In this document: in pieces, positions 21,596-32,339 of the stretch
How the letters are laid out: every line of letters begins with the position of its first letter
How positions within the stretch are numbered: position 1 is the first letter of the stretch
NCBI GenBank assembly: GCA_003184365.1
Contig: NKYR01000021.1
Coordinates: forward strand, 124,001 to 188,000
Origin: Evernia prunastri
Taxonomy: Eukaryota > Ascomycota > Lecanoromycetes > Lecanorales > Parmeliaceae
Length of the DNA: 64,000 nt
Reading direction: 5' to 3'
Translations under genes and position numbers: made by a program
Notes under the pieces: generated by a model
Databases searched by the model: none
What the model saw: the letters and a program-made list of their open reading frames with translations, nothing else
Told to the model about the DNA's origin: nothing

Positions 21596-22476
21596 GTTGG
21601 TTATACTTGTATACTAGCATCGATTGTGGAATAACAAGCCACCTCTTACGTGAAGTAGCGAAATTTACTGCGGTCAAGGACCCAGAGTATCCTTGTGTAT
21701 TTGTCAACAAGCAATCAAAAAGCCTGGACTAGCAGGCTGAAAGAGACGCACGAGGTACGCAGGACTCAAGAGGAGTTTTCGTCAAGGTGTTTCTGGTCGA
21801 GATCGCCAGTAGCGCCGCTCGAGGTATGGAAGATACCGACAACGGCAAGATGCTTTGAGGCTATGTGACGCGAAGTCTGCCGAATCATGTTCGGGATGAC
21901 ACTTGTGACGAGACGCCATCAAGACCAACAGTTTACATTGATCGCCGCACATCGTTTACGCCAGAGTCTGGTCGGTTTGGTTTCGTACTTAAGACCTTGA
22001 GCTCTCCAACGAGAACAAAATATGGGGACATGCACCAGCTGCGCGTTTTCACTGACTTGTAGATATCTACGCAGTTTTCGCGCGTACAGCAACCGGCATT
22101 GAAAACGCGAGACATGTTAGAGGTCTCCGAAGTGGCGTTACTGATGGGAATAGTGCGGACAGAGGGGTCCCGAATCGGTACATCCTCTAATACTCTGCAG
22201 CAAACTGTCTTAAAGGTTGAGATCTTTCCAGAGGTCGGCAAGATTTGATGCCGAACCTCAAGTGGGCTTTGTCTTGACGAGCTATGTTATATATTTCATC
22301 AAAGATAACAGTGGACAACCCTTTGCATGGATAAGGGGCGTTGTGTCGAGCGAAAGCCCGAAGTTCCAGTCAGAGCATGCATACTCGGATATACGCTTCC
22401 AGTTGCCAACAGCAACGCCGATACTCTCAACATCCATCTCATCTCCAACCTCAAGTTTCACTTTTCACCCGCCAAA
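21596..22476. other. Gene-free stretch
   Basis: Short frames only; nothing recognised between the surface-protein gene and the SDR relic. Confidence 0.4.
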
Positions 22477-23318
22477 TTACAGCATCGCTGTCCCGACTGG
22501 TATGACGGCTCCATTAACCCTCTTTCCCAAATCCGATGAGAGGAAGAGCAGCAGATTCGCTACTTCTTCCGGCTGTGTGGAACCTTGGAGGTAGTGGAAT
22601 GGTCTAGAGAGAGCGTCCGTTATTTCAGGTACGCAGATCGACACAGAACGACGTGCTAAAGCCATTGTAGATAGGGTCTCGTTGATTATCTTACTTACTG
22701 TACAGCTGCTAGACCGTCCCGGTCGTACTTCTCAAAATCGAAATATTTCTCTGGCCGAAACAGCTGTCTCACGATGGGCAATCAGTCTTATAGCGGGACA
22801 AGGCGCGTAGTTTCTCCTCTGACTCCGGAGATCTTGCTTTGGCCCGGCATAGGACGGGAGACCTACCACTGGGGGCAATGGCATTGCACCTGATTCCTTC
22901 ATTCTTGAACTGCTATGCTACACTTTTCGTCGCGCCCATCTACTACGTGATGAGTTTTCTCTCGTTACTTACTCGAGCACCCTTATCCCAAATTCAATGG
23001 GGAAAATCTTTCACTGACCAGTCCATGTTTACTACTCGTATACGCCACGCCGACCATGTACCCGCACAACCCCGCCGCACTGCTCACATCAACAATCGCG
23101 CCCGCCCCCTGCGCCTTCATCACGGGCAGCACCGCCCGCATCAACTTCAAGGTCGCAGTCAGATTGATAACACAGGTCCGGAGCATTACAAACCCGCCAC
23201 CCATACCAGCCAGAGAAATAGATGCCATCACCTCGACCGTCTCTTTCCAACCAGCAGCTTGCCCATGCTGCAGAACACGAATACATTTAAACAGGCAGAT
23301 TAATATTGCGGCAGACAC
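22477..23318 (-). pseudogene. Short-chain dehydrogenase/reductase (SDR) relic
   Basis: Read on the minus strand, three disconnected pieces line up in SDR order. First (about 23207-23011): INLTATLKLMRAVLPVM, then AIVDVSSAAG and VAYTSSKHGL, which carry the catalytic Ser, Tyr and Lys. Second (about 22915-22870): KNEGIRCNAIAPSG, which could be joined by an intron starting GTCAGT. Third (about 22590-22480): PEEVANLLLFLSSD followed by the final strand. The N-terminal nucleotide-binding TGxxxGIG segment is absent and the pieces lie in different frames with stops between, so no functional enzyme can be made. The closest living relatives would be 3-oxoacyl-ACP reductase-like SDRs. The frame that covers the same bases on the plus strand is a shadow. 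Confidence 0.75.
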
Positions 23319-24219
23319 GTTATCAAACGATGCCGGTCATATTTTCGGTTCAGAATTCCCGAGGACGAATGAAGGCGAAGTGTTCTGGAGTTGAGACTCG
23401 CCAATAGAGGAAGAGTCGGCATTTCAAATATTGCATGTTGCTTCAATCTATGTTAAAAAGAGACTAGCCAACATCATTGCGCTGTCGATGTCGATGAAAC
23501 TTACTTCTGGACGGGCCATTTGTCCAGGCGGAGCAACTCGGCCAATCTTGTTTCACCTTTTGTCCCGTCATTCTTTCCATCATACAATTCTCTAACGTCT
23601 TCAGGACATGTTTCTGGGCGTCCTGCTGTCTAAAAGATACCAAAGATACCTCAAAAATATCGTCAACCCCCGTGCGTGAACACAGGTACTTCACCATGTC
23701 TCCAGAATTGTCGTCATCGATCTTGCACTGCTTAAGAAAGCCTAGCGTCCAAAGAAGTCCTTTTGGCCTTGCACAGGACAAAATTGACGTGATCGTCCGT
23801 CTTTACGATTATAGATGATTGTATTCTTGACCAATTTGTTTCGGGACTTGCAAGTGTGGTCCCGCCTCGCCTTTGTGTTTGATGTGCAATTCAAAAAGAG
23901 GACAAAAATGGAGGTCGCATAAATAGACTAGCTTGAGACTCGCGGTTAGTCCGGGTTTGGTGAGCCACATATTTGCGCTCCGTTTTCTAGTTCCTATTAG
24001 CGCGCTCGATACACAGCGTAAGGTACTCTTTGGCGCATATACATGCGAAACGCTTTTCACCGACTGCACACGTGGCGCTTCACGATTTTGTGCTTTGCTA
24101 CTGCTGCAAGAGGCTGAAAAAGGAACCACTACCTTACAGGTACTTGTTCTAAGTTCCAGCGACCACAATTCTACGAGATGGCTTGGTGAATTACACGAAA
24201 GCCCCTCGAAGCCCCCAAT
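23319..24219. other. Intergenic stretch
   Basis: About 0.9 kb with one 105-codon minus-strand frame (23781-23464) that has no recognisable feature. It should contain the promoter of the secreted-protein gene at 24220. Confidence 0.4.
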
Positions 24220-25434
24220 ATGTCTCCCTTGACTGCTTTTGCATCATCACTCATCTTAATTACTAAGGTCTACGGGCTAGCTCCCCCTTTGCCCGTTCCA
24301 GCGATAAACATCGAATCGTCGTCGACCCCGTCAACGCTCCAGCTTCTCAATTTTTCGAGCACACCTAATGATTTCAAGCTCGTCAATGCTTCTAATGATC
24401 CAATTAAATGCGAAGGCAAGAGATTTGGGTATAATCTGAACAGGGCGAGTTGTGAAGAGGTCTGGAGAAAAATACCCACAGATTCTGTGAGCCGCACTTT
24501 TGGCGCGAGGTCGAAAGCTTTCTTTGAGCGTCCTTTGCCGTATCGCTACCTCAGCGGCAAGTTCATCACTACAACTTTATATACACCTGGTTATTTTTCT
24601 GCTGCTAATGTTTCAACACAGAAGATGGTCTCTGCGCTATCGAAATCAATCATATGTATCATGCATGGAAAGATGATGCAAGTGATCATGACATCTCCGT
24701 CGCCGCCAAATCGATCCTAGACACATGTGTGCTCAGAGATGCGACCAAAAAAGTGGGCAACATGCCTATTGGTGGCATTCGCGGCTATGTTGGTCAGTAC
24801 TATGACTATCTCACTCACTACTACGAGAAAATACTTCCTACCTCTATTCCTCCTTACGTTTAGACCTACTCACTTATGTTCTTTAAGGGATGCGTTCAGG
24901 ACTCAATGTCAAGATTGCATCCTACAGCCCGCACGTACTATGCGATCCTGGCCCCGCACAGGTAGACGAAACAGCTTGTTCCAACCTGGTCAATGTCCTA
25001 CCAATTGGTATTCCCACATTCGCCTTCATACGAAAGGCCGTTCCAGGAGGTCCCAAAAGTGTGCTTATCCCAATCGGTGGCGCGAAAAAATCAAGCGGTA
25101 CGCAACGCAGCCTCCTTCTCCCCCGTTCTACTATCTTCGACTTCGTCTCCGTCCGTGCGTGCTCGATAAAATCTAACACGGTTTTCTTAATTAAAAAATA
25201 ACAGGAGCGTGCACTGCAATCATCGACTTCGAAGAAGGAGAGACGGATAGAAGCTCTTGGTATGAGTTGTGGATGGCGGCCGCGGCCGTCAATGAAATGT
25301 GTATTAAGAAAGGCAGGGCAGGCACAGCGTTTGAGCTTGGTAAATTCTACCCTTCGTAAACGACCTGTCATTGCTGCGCTGAAGATCCTTTAGGTCAAGG
25401 TAGGACATTGAAGCTTTCGCTGGCTGTAACATAG
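24220..25434 (+). CDS. Secreted 8-cysteine fungal protein, copy 1
   Basis: Five exons: 24220-24556, 24622-24792, 24888-25097, 25205-25339, 25394-25434; 297 aa. Intron 1 has a GC donor (AGCG|GCAAGT); the rest are GT-AG and all are phase 1. Exon 3 could instead begin at 24900 (CAG acceptor), four residues shorter. A signal peptide is likely (MSPLTAFASSLILITKVYG). The mature protein has eight cysteines, in IKCEGK, RASCEEVW, DGLCAIEI, LDTCVL, HVLCDPG, ETACSNL, GACTAII and NEMCIKK. The C-terminal SWYELWMAAAAVNEMC and KGRAGTAFELG are shared with the gene at 54551-55851, which also shares all four intron positions. I recognise this as a widespread secreted family of ascomycetes with no known function, sometimes counted among effector candidates. 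Confidence 0.8.
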
Positions 25435-27386
25435 TCTTGGGCGGGGGGATGTGGTGTGGGGGGTGGGAGCGCGAATAGTCTTTTCGCGGCCTCTTTTGTA
25501 TGATTGTACTCTAGAGCCGTGAGAATTTCCTCATGAAGATTCCGACATGAGGGTGATTCTCGTTCTTTGAAGACATTTCTCTCAAGAAAATCTGGTCTGT
25601 GTCAAAAGTCTGAGATGTCCAATTTTCGTTGCTTGTAATGAGCAAAGCCGCTCTTCCCCATGGAAAGATTTACGATTAACTGCTGTGTATCTGTGTACGT
25701 TGATCGGACTATCCCAGCGCCTCTCTACAAGCGTTTCATGGCCATTCTGATGAGTATTGCCTATCCGGGTCTAGCGTCGCTTAGCAAGGTCACTACGACC
25801 TACAAATATCTTACTGCTACCACTCCAATTAGCTTCTTTCGTCATCCATTAAATCCTCGTTACATAACACCACAGCCACGATCAATATACAGTTCTAACC
25901 AGTAGGACAGACCGGTGATATGAGACTATAAGAGAGTCGTCAATAGGCGGTATGTTCAAGCTTCCTGCAAAAAAGGAACCTCCCATATTAGCAGCTAGGT
26001 GGACTTGAAGCCCTCAATAGGAGTGGATGCATTGAGTCGAGTGATCGTGTGACATAAATCTGATAAGAGGTAAAAGACGAGTCAAACGCCGATGTAAGAA
26101 CAGTATAGAATATACACACTCCTCTTGATTATGTCTCCCGAACTATTATGAAACCGTATATTATTTTTTGACAGCTAAACAGGACGGTGTATGCGACTTT
26201 GCAGCTTAGTACTGACCCACAAACTATTATTGCATGTCTATTAGGCACTGCTTTCAGCGGTACAGATAACGAAGTGGGAAAGTGCAGCTTTTGTGTTAGG
26301 GGATGTTGTTTGTGGCGGTAGATGTATTGATACCTGGAGAAGTCCATTATTGGACTTAGAGGTAAAAGGTCCCGTGGCATGGGTGACTGCTTTTTCTTCA
26401 CTCAGATAAATGCAGTAGCTACGCTATGGTTCCTTCTCTGTGATTGGACATAGAAGGAGAAAACCTGGAGAAGACAAGCAGGGCGTGGAGAACGAGGAGG
26501 AAGATGTGAATCTATCCGACTTCAAAGTTCCATCGATAGGTTCATCAATTCTCAGATCAATCCTTTCATCTGTACCCTCAAAGGGTCCCAGGTACTCAGG
26601 TATATCCGCCTTCAAAGCGAGGCGTTCGTCGAAGAGGGATCAAAGTACGTCGTAACTAAAGGGACAGTGCACAGTTTGGTAGATGTTCTACCAGGATCGG
26701 TACTACAACTCACTTAAGCGATGCCATAATTGTGCAGAAAGGATTGTCGGGGGCTGATGGAGGATTTGCCAGAGGTCAAAACGGAGAAGACCGTTGTTGA
26801 GAGCGACAACCCTCAGGCATGGACGAAGAAAGTGTTCGAAACCGATGGGATATATTTGATCCTAGGGTGGCCTGGGAGCGGCGAGATAGGAAGCGAGAAG
26901 AAACAAGGCCATTTGAAGGCCGGTTCTCCACTATACTCTTAGATCTGCTCTTGATTTAGAATATTCTTGGTTCTCGACATAAGAAAGGACTCTTTTGGCA
27001 ACCAAAACCAAAGGATGGGCTCGGCAACAAGCTGTTCCAGACCAACAGTGTCGCTCATGGCTTCCCAGTAAGCTGCGATGATCGGCTTGGTGGCTCGCTC
27101 AGGCTATCATTCGTACCCAGCGAGGGCGCAATTTACTGTTTCCTACATGTCAAAGCCTATTCTAAGAGTCGGAGGTATGCTCGTAAATTTATTACTCATA
27201 TGTACTAGAAGAATAACAATAGGAACAACTTCTGAGTCTTGAACAGTACTGGTGAAAGCAATGCCTGGCTGAGTATTCATAAAGTAAGGTAGGGCAAGTA
27301 TTAGCTGGCCTCATGTGATTTGTTTTAAGCCTACGCGATGGACACTGAGCCTAGAGTACCTTAAGGTAAGGCATCCCAGTTTTATC
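25435..27386. other. Gene-free stretch
   Basis: About 1.95 kb of short frames (longest near 25660-25905 and 26440-26655), none with domain features. Part may be older debris of the GMC gene whose tail lies just downstream. Confidence 0.35.
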
Positions 27387-27653
27387 ATGGCTTCAGGGTG
27401 GGTTTCCGAAGGATTGCCCTCACCACGCTCCTCAAGCCGTCCCTCACGGCATCCCGTAGGCACATTCGCGATGCGACCGCGTGACAAAGGCGGCGCCGTG
27501 GATGAGCGACTGGTCGTGCATGGGTCAGTGAAGTCGAGGGTTGTCGATGCGAGCATGATGCCCTTTATCTCTCAAGGTAACACGCAGTCAACGGTTCACG
27601 CTGTGGCAGAGAGGGCGGCAGACCTGATCAAGCAGGACCATGGGATGGCGTAG
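27387..27653 (+). pseudogene. GMC oxidoreductase, C-terminal relic
   Basis: The frame ending at 27653 carries the diagnostic C-terminal block of glucose-methanol-choline oxidoreductases: HPVGTFAMRPRDKGG (from 27450), then SRVVDASMMP and FISQGNTQSTVHAVAERAAD, ending naturally after KQDHGMA. It includes the conserved active-site His of HPVGT and Asn of GNTQ. Normal family members are 550-650 aa with an N-terminal FAD-binding GxGxxG; nothing of that is found in the 2 kb upstream, so roughly the last 70 residues survive. These FAD enzymes oxidise alcohols or sugars and are often secreted or found in biosynthetic clusters. Clear relic. Confidence 0.8.
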
Positions 27654-28896
27654 GCGGGTCCTTTCAGCTCGCTTGGCAAGAGGTCATCTTGTCGCTTTTC
27701 AGATGTACATATTGTGTTCCAAGGCACCCATTTGTTTTAGTAGTGAGAGCTTAGTCGAAAGCTTTTCCCTTCCAAAAAACCGGACGTGAATCACCTGGTG
27801 TGATCATCGTGACAAATCAGCACACTACAATCCAGTACCTCAACGCTTACACAGGCAGCTCCACGCCATAAGAGCTTGCTTAGTCCTGGACTTGCAATTC
27901 GTTGAAATCTACACTGTGGCTATTGGTACTTGCCACTTCGTGGAGATTGTGGAGAAGATACGTGTTGGAGTTAGTCCATAGTATTATCGATGAGCAATAT
28001 TTTCTGAAATGTCGACTAAAGACTAGATGGGCAAGACAGCGCTGACGCTGGGTACCGGGTGCTCCATGTTTTGATCGTAGCCGGTAGGAAAGTCATATCG
28101 TAGAGAGCAGAAGTTTCTAGGGTGGGCTTGCCGGTTTCAGAGAGCATGAGCAATGGCCAGGGCGAAGAAGGCTTTTGAGCGCAAGAAGATGTATCAAAGG
28201 GAAGTGGGTCTGATAGCGCATCTTCTGATGCGTTCAAGTTCAAAGCCCGAATTCGCAACGGCGCCGATTAGGGTTGGTCGAGGAAGGAGCAGAAAGGTAG
28301 CACCGGCTTGCCTTACCAACCAGCCTGTCGAGCCTGTTGCTTAAGGCCATGCAGCTGAGCTTGAGCATCTCGATTGATGGTGGTGGACAGTATGGGAATA
28401 TGGCTATCTCGTCTAAGGGTACGTAGATTTAGAACGGCGTAGGATCGTCACGCTGCGAAATACACTTTCTCGTTCTGAAAATGGAAATCAATAAGAGCCA
28501 CATCTGACCGTGAGACCGGAACGCTTGATTCGATGGAGGTATCGGGTCTCGAGGTTGGAACAGTACGAAATCCTGCCGGCACTTGAGGTCATCTAGAACC
28601 CCGAATCCAGTCCACTTTCAGCTATCCAGAAGAGAGCTTTCAGCCCCTGAGGTATTGCTGGTGCGAGAGTAAATCTTTTTCCAAAAGAAATATTGTTGTG
28701 TGACCTTCTACCTAATGTCTCTGTTCGCCAATGGTGGCATCTTGCTAACGATAGATCACACATATTGTTGAGGTAATCTTACGATACAACAACGCCGATA
28801 GTGTCGCGCAGTACTTGCTTGTCCTTGTATATGATACAGGCATGTCCCTCCCCTACCTTTTAGGTGTACAACCCTGTGGATTTGTCATTCAACAGG
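27654..28896. other. Gene-free stretch
   Basis: Only short frames; no recognisable coding or RNA feature in about 1.2 kb before the stop of the APH-type gene. Confidence 0.4.
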
Positions 28897-30400
28897 TCAG
28901 GATGTTGGGGGCTCGAAGGTCGGCGTATCAAGTTGAGAGACTCTTTGCAACCGAGTACTATCCCGCTGCAAAAGACGCTTCAGCTGCTCATCTCCTTCGT
29001 ACCTTCTCAGCGCCTCATCCTTCCAAGTCTGGTAGGGACCAGGCTGACTGACTTGCCCGGCCCATGCAGCTCGCAAGCTTTGGAACATGGTTTCGAATCT
29101 CTCTTGCTCGTGCGATACCCCTCCTCCATTGAAGAGCAGGTACCTCTGCATCTTCCTCCCATTGCGGACTAGATTAGCCAGATCAGTCCGCCCACGCCGC
29201 TCAAACATAACCGCAAATTCGATCTCTTCCGAGCTGAGCTGATTACTGCCAGCAAAGAAATCAAGCACCGGCCAAAGCATGCAGGGGCTGCTGAAGGCTT
29301 GCGCTTTAGGCTCCAGTGACGCAAATTCCCAGTCGATTTGTTGTACGCCCGTGATGTTGAAGTCTTCGTCGACTAGGATATGGTCACCCTTATCGTCGAA
29401 GTGTTTCAGAAAGAAGCCGGCGTCGTTGTGCAACGATAGCACATCCGGGATCATTTCCTCGCGCCAACAATGCGAGAGGTAGTTATCTACGGCCAGAGAT
29501 GAGTGCTCGCCATTGACTAGGAGTCTCTTCTGCTGGGCAAACATCCCTTTTAAAGAAGATTCTAGTGTATCGAACGGTCCGAGGGGAGTGTTGGGCGAAT
29601 CGAAGAGCTGTGGCTGCGCGAAACCGCATACCTTGGTAGATCCGTTCGAGCGAAATATAGACCCTGTAGAGTGGAATGGATGTCTCTCCAAGGCAAGAAA
29701 GATATCTGTCAATTGTTCTAAGACTTTCGTCCTCTGAGCGGGTGTAGTCGTATTCCACTCCAGGGGGACGCCGTTCATCTTCTCCATGAGCAAAAAAGGC
29801 ACGCCTACATGGTTTTCGCCAGACTCGGTCGAAGTGAAAGACCTTTGGGGCAAGAATCCCAGTACCCTCCAAAAATTTGAGCGTGAAGACCTCACTGAGA
29901 AAGATGTACGCTTTGGTAGGTTTGGGTGGAAGGCGAGGGTCATCAAAACGGATCCGGGCCAGCCAGACAATACCATCCTCAAACAGGACGTCAATGTTGC
30001 AGTTTTGTCCACCTGTCTGGCTTTGAACGGCTTTGATTTTCAGATGTCCTTGGTCATCTGGCATCAGCGCTGGAACGGTGCATGGAATACCGTTGCGAAG
30101 ACGGCTGGCGAGGGAGACCAGGGCAGTGGTATTGACTTGGTAGAGGCGAGATAGAAGATGCTTCCTTTCCGCAGAATTGTATTCGGTCCAGTAGGCATCT
30201 GACTCGTCGTCCTACTTAAGGATTGAGTTGACGTGCGAGGAACGACAGGGGTTCGTTAGGAAGCAACGTACGGGTGGACACTGGTGGAATGGGATCCGTG
30301 AATGTTCGGCGCAAAAGTGCGAAGAGCAAATCATACAGCTTCCAAAATCCCGTTCGGCAGGCTGGGTGCATGATCCGTATTCGCATTTACGAAGTGGCAT
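28897..30400 (-). CDS. APH-type phosphotransferase with N-terminal zinc-finger-like motif; one frameshift
   Basis: Exon 1 (30400-30272, 43 codons) encodes a Cys/His cluster, KCEYGSC, GSCMICSSHFC, EHSRIPFHQC. A 60-nt GT-AG intron leads to exon 2 from 30211 (DDESDAYWTEYN). The kinase part follows: WLARIRF, SEVFTLKFLEGTG, PFLLMEKMNG, then the catalytic/metal region FDDKGDHILVDEDFNITG and IDWEFA. This is the fungal aminoglycoside-phosphotransferase (APH/ChoK fold) family with an AN1-like finger, about 490 aa; its substrate is unknown. After FHFD (29830) the frame must shift by one base (surplus C near 29827-29828) to enter ESGENHVGVPFLL; without this the protein stops early. Everything else is intact, so the shift is either a recent inactivation or a base-calling error. 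C-terminal stop at 28897. Confidence 0.78.
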
Positions 30401-31137
30401 GTTTCTTTTCAGCTTTCAACCTCAGTTCCACAGGAATGCAGGAATGCCAGCAAAATCTAGGAGTGGAAATGGCAACAAGTTCAGAACGCAAATACTTTGT
30501 TCTGCTAGAGGGAGTTGCTAGCCAAACATGCGAATCAGGCTCCTAGCGGAGCTTGCGGTTACCGTGGTGATTCCACCTTAAGCCATCTTTCAAGAGCTCC
30601 ATAACCAGACTATGGCTCTCGATCCAAATCGTTGGCGTAAGGGCATCCTCTCCGTCTCCACACTTCACAATCATTAGGACAAGGAAGGTTCGAAGAAGGA
30701 TTGACCGCTTAGCAAGGTATGGTGCTGGAGCTGTGGCAGCCTAATAGGCTTGATGATGATGCCCGTATGGTCATACTTCTGAGAGCTTGATATCGAGGCG
30801 TACTTCCTGCGCGAGGATTTTGGATGCCAGACTGACCGAAGCTAAAGGATTTAAGACGAAGACCGCATCACTCGGTGTCAGTTGGGAAAGGTCAGCAAGT
30901 GTTTGACAAGGCACACATTACTCTCAGGTAGTCTCCTGCGGGAGGTGAATGCAGTGGCAGCAACGAGACTTCAAAGAAGTTAATGATTTAAAAGCTAGCG
31001 ACCGACGCCCGCCAAACTATCGCTCTCCATATCAAATAACCGGCCCTAGCTGCTATGTCCTGTATTTTCTTTGGATCTCATGCCTATCACGGCGGTTGAA
31101 CCTGGCACAGCGTTACCCATCTTTTGTAACGCTCCAA
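30401..31137. other. Intergenic stretch
   Basis: About 0.74 kb between the APH-type gene start and the IscU stop (both minus strand). No coding frame supported; presumed promoter of the APH-type gene and 3' UTR of the IscU gene. Confidence 0.45.
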
Positions 31138-31909
31138 TCAGGCCGCTGCTACCTGCTCCACCTCGATCTTCGGTATCTCAGCTGCTGTGCCTCCAAGATC
31201 AGTGACCTTGGCTTTAGGGTTCTTGGTATAGTAATTCGAGATGGCAGATTTGATCGCGTCTTCAGCCAGCATAGAGCAGTGCACTGTACCCCCAAATTAG
31301 TCTCCCTATTCTTAAAACTTCAATCCCTCTTTCCAATGTAGACAGGTGAACGTACGCTTCACAGGCGGCAAGCACAACTCCCTAGCGATCTCTGTATTCC
31401 TGACCTTGCCCGCATCCTCCAACGTCATCCCCCTCACTAGCTCCGTAAGGTAGCTGGAGCTTGCAATAGCCGATCCACACCCGAAAGTCTTGAATTTCAC
31501 ATCGGAAATGGTATTGGTAGCGGGGTCAACCTGGATCTGGAGCTTCATGACGTCCCCGCAGGCTGGTGCGCCAACGAGCCCAGTACCGACGTCTTGCGCG
31601 TTCTTGTCCATCTTTCCGACGTTGCGGGGCGCGGAGTAGTGGTCTAGGAGTGGGTGGAGGTTAGCTGAGCGCTCCTGAACTGTGGTGGTAGAAGCGGGGT
31701 AGGCCTTGTGAACTTTTCGGGCGCCGCAAATGGTTCACAAGGTGGTTGAACCAGAGAGAGAGGGATAGCTTATCTTTTTCATGGTAGCACCGCTTCGCTG
31801 AAATTGGTGCTGGTGCAGCGATGCGTACTTGTGATTTGATAGCTGGTCGAATGGACGCGGAGAGAATTCTGGTGGCGCGGGGCGCAGTTGCGATGACTCT
31901 GTTAAGCAT
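31138..31909 (-). CDS. ISU1: Mitochondrial iron-sulfur cluster assembly scaffold (IscU/Isu1)
   Basis: Three exons: 31909-31774, 31643-31356 and 31283-31138; 189 aa. The N-terminus is Arg/Ala-rich without acids (MLNRVIATAPRATRIL), a mitochondrial presequence, then the start of the mature protein, CYHEK. The scaffold residues are all present: Cys and Asp in APACGDVMK, Cys in FGCGSAIA, Cys in HCSMLAEDA, and the LPPVK motif that binds the Hsp70 chaperone. Intron 2 (72 nt, GTACGT donor) is ordinary. Intron 1 is odd: joining YHEK to DHYSAPRNVG in phase needs a donor reading ATAAGC at 31773, not GT; the acceptor (GCTAACC branch, CCTAG) is excellent. A GTACGC donor further upstream would drop the YHEK motif. 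The protein receives sulfur and iron and builds 2Fe-2S clusters in the matrix. Confidence 0.9.
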
Positions 31910-32339
31910 TGCGAATGTAGGTGGAAGTATGTAGTAGTTGGAGAGTGAATTAGGAGTGAAGATTGTGGTTGAGTTGTAAAGTAAGGTAATGAGGGGCGAT
32001 ATCTTTCAATGAGAAGAAGCTAGGATGAGTGTATGCATTTGAAAGTTTGCCACTTACGAAATATCACGTGATCATGATCCAAAGCCAACCAGCACGTTCA
32101 AGAACGATAAAGCCAGTTCTATTATTGTTGTATTCTTAGTAAAACATCAATATGAATTTAAATTTGAATTCTAATTTGGTTTATGCAGCCGTGACCGTAG
32201 CTCATAATGCGCCTATGCTATGCATTTCATTGGAAACATCGCTCATGCACGCTCATAAGGACATTTTCCGCCATCATGAACCTTTAAATTCATCTTTGGA
32301 ACACCGGCAGGGACTGAGTGAAGAAATTGCTTCGTGCGG
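31910..32339. other. Intergenic stretch
   Basis: About 430 bp between IscU (start) and the CSN3-like gene (stop), both minus strand. Contains the IscU promoter; no other feature recognised. Confidence 0.45.

Noticed and set aside
23056..23394. 112-codon plus-strand frame
   Set aside because: Shadow of the SDR relic, which has family motifs on the minus strand.
25660..25905. Possible small gene of 81 codons
   Set aside because: No signal peptide, domain, intron context or conserved neighbour; length compatible with chance.
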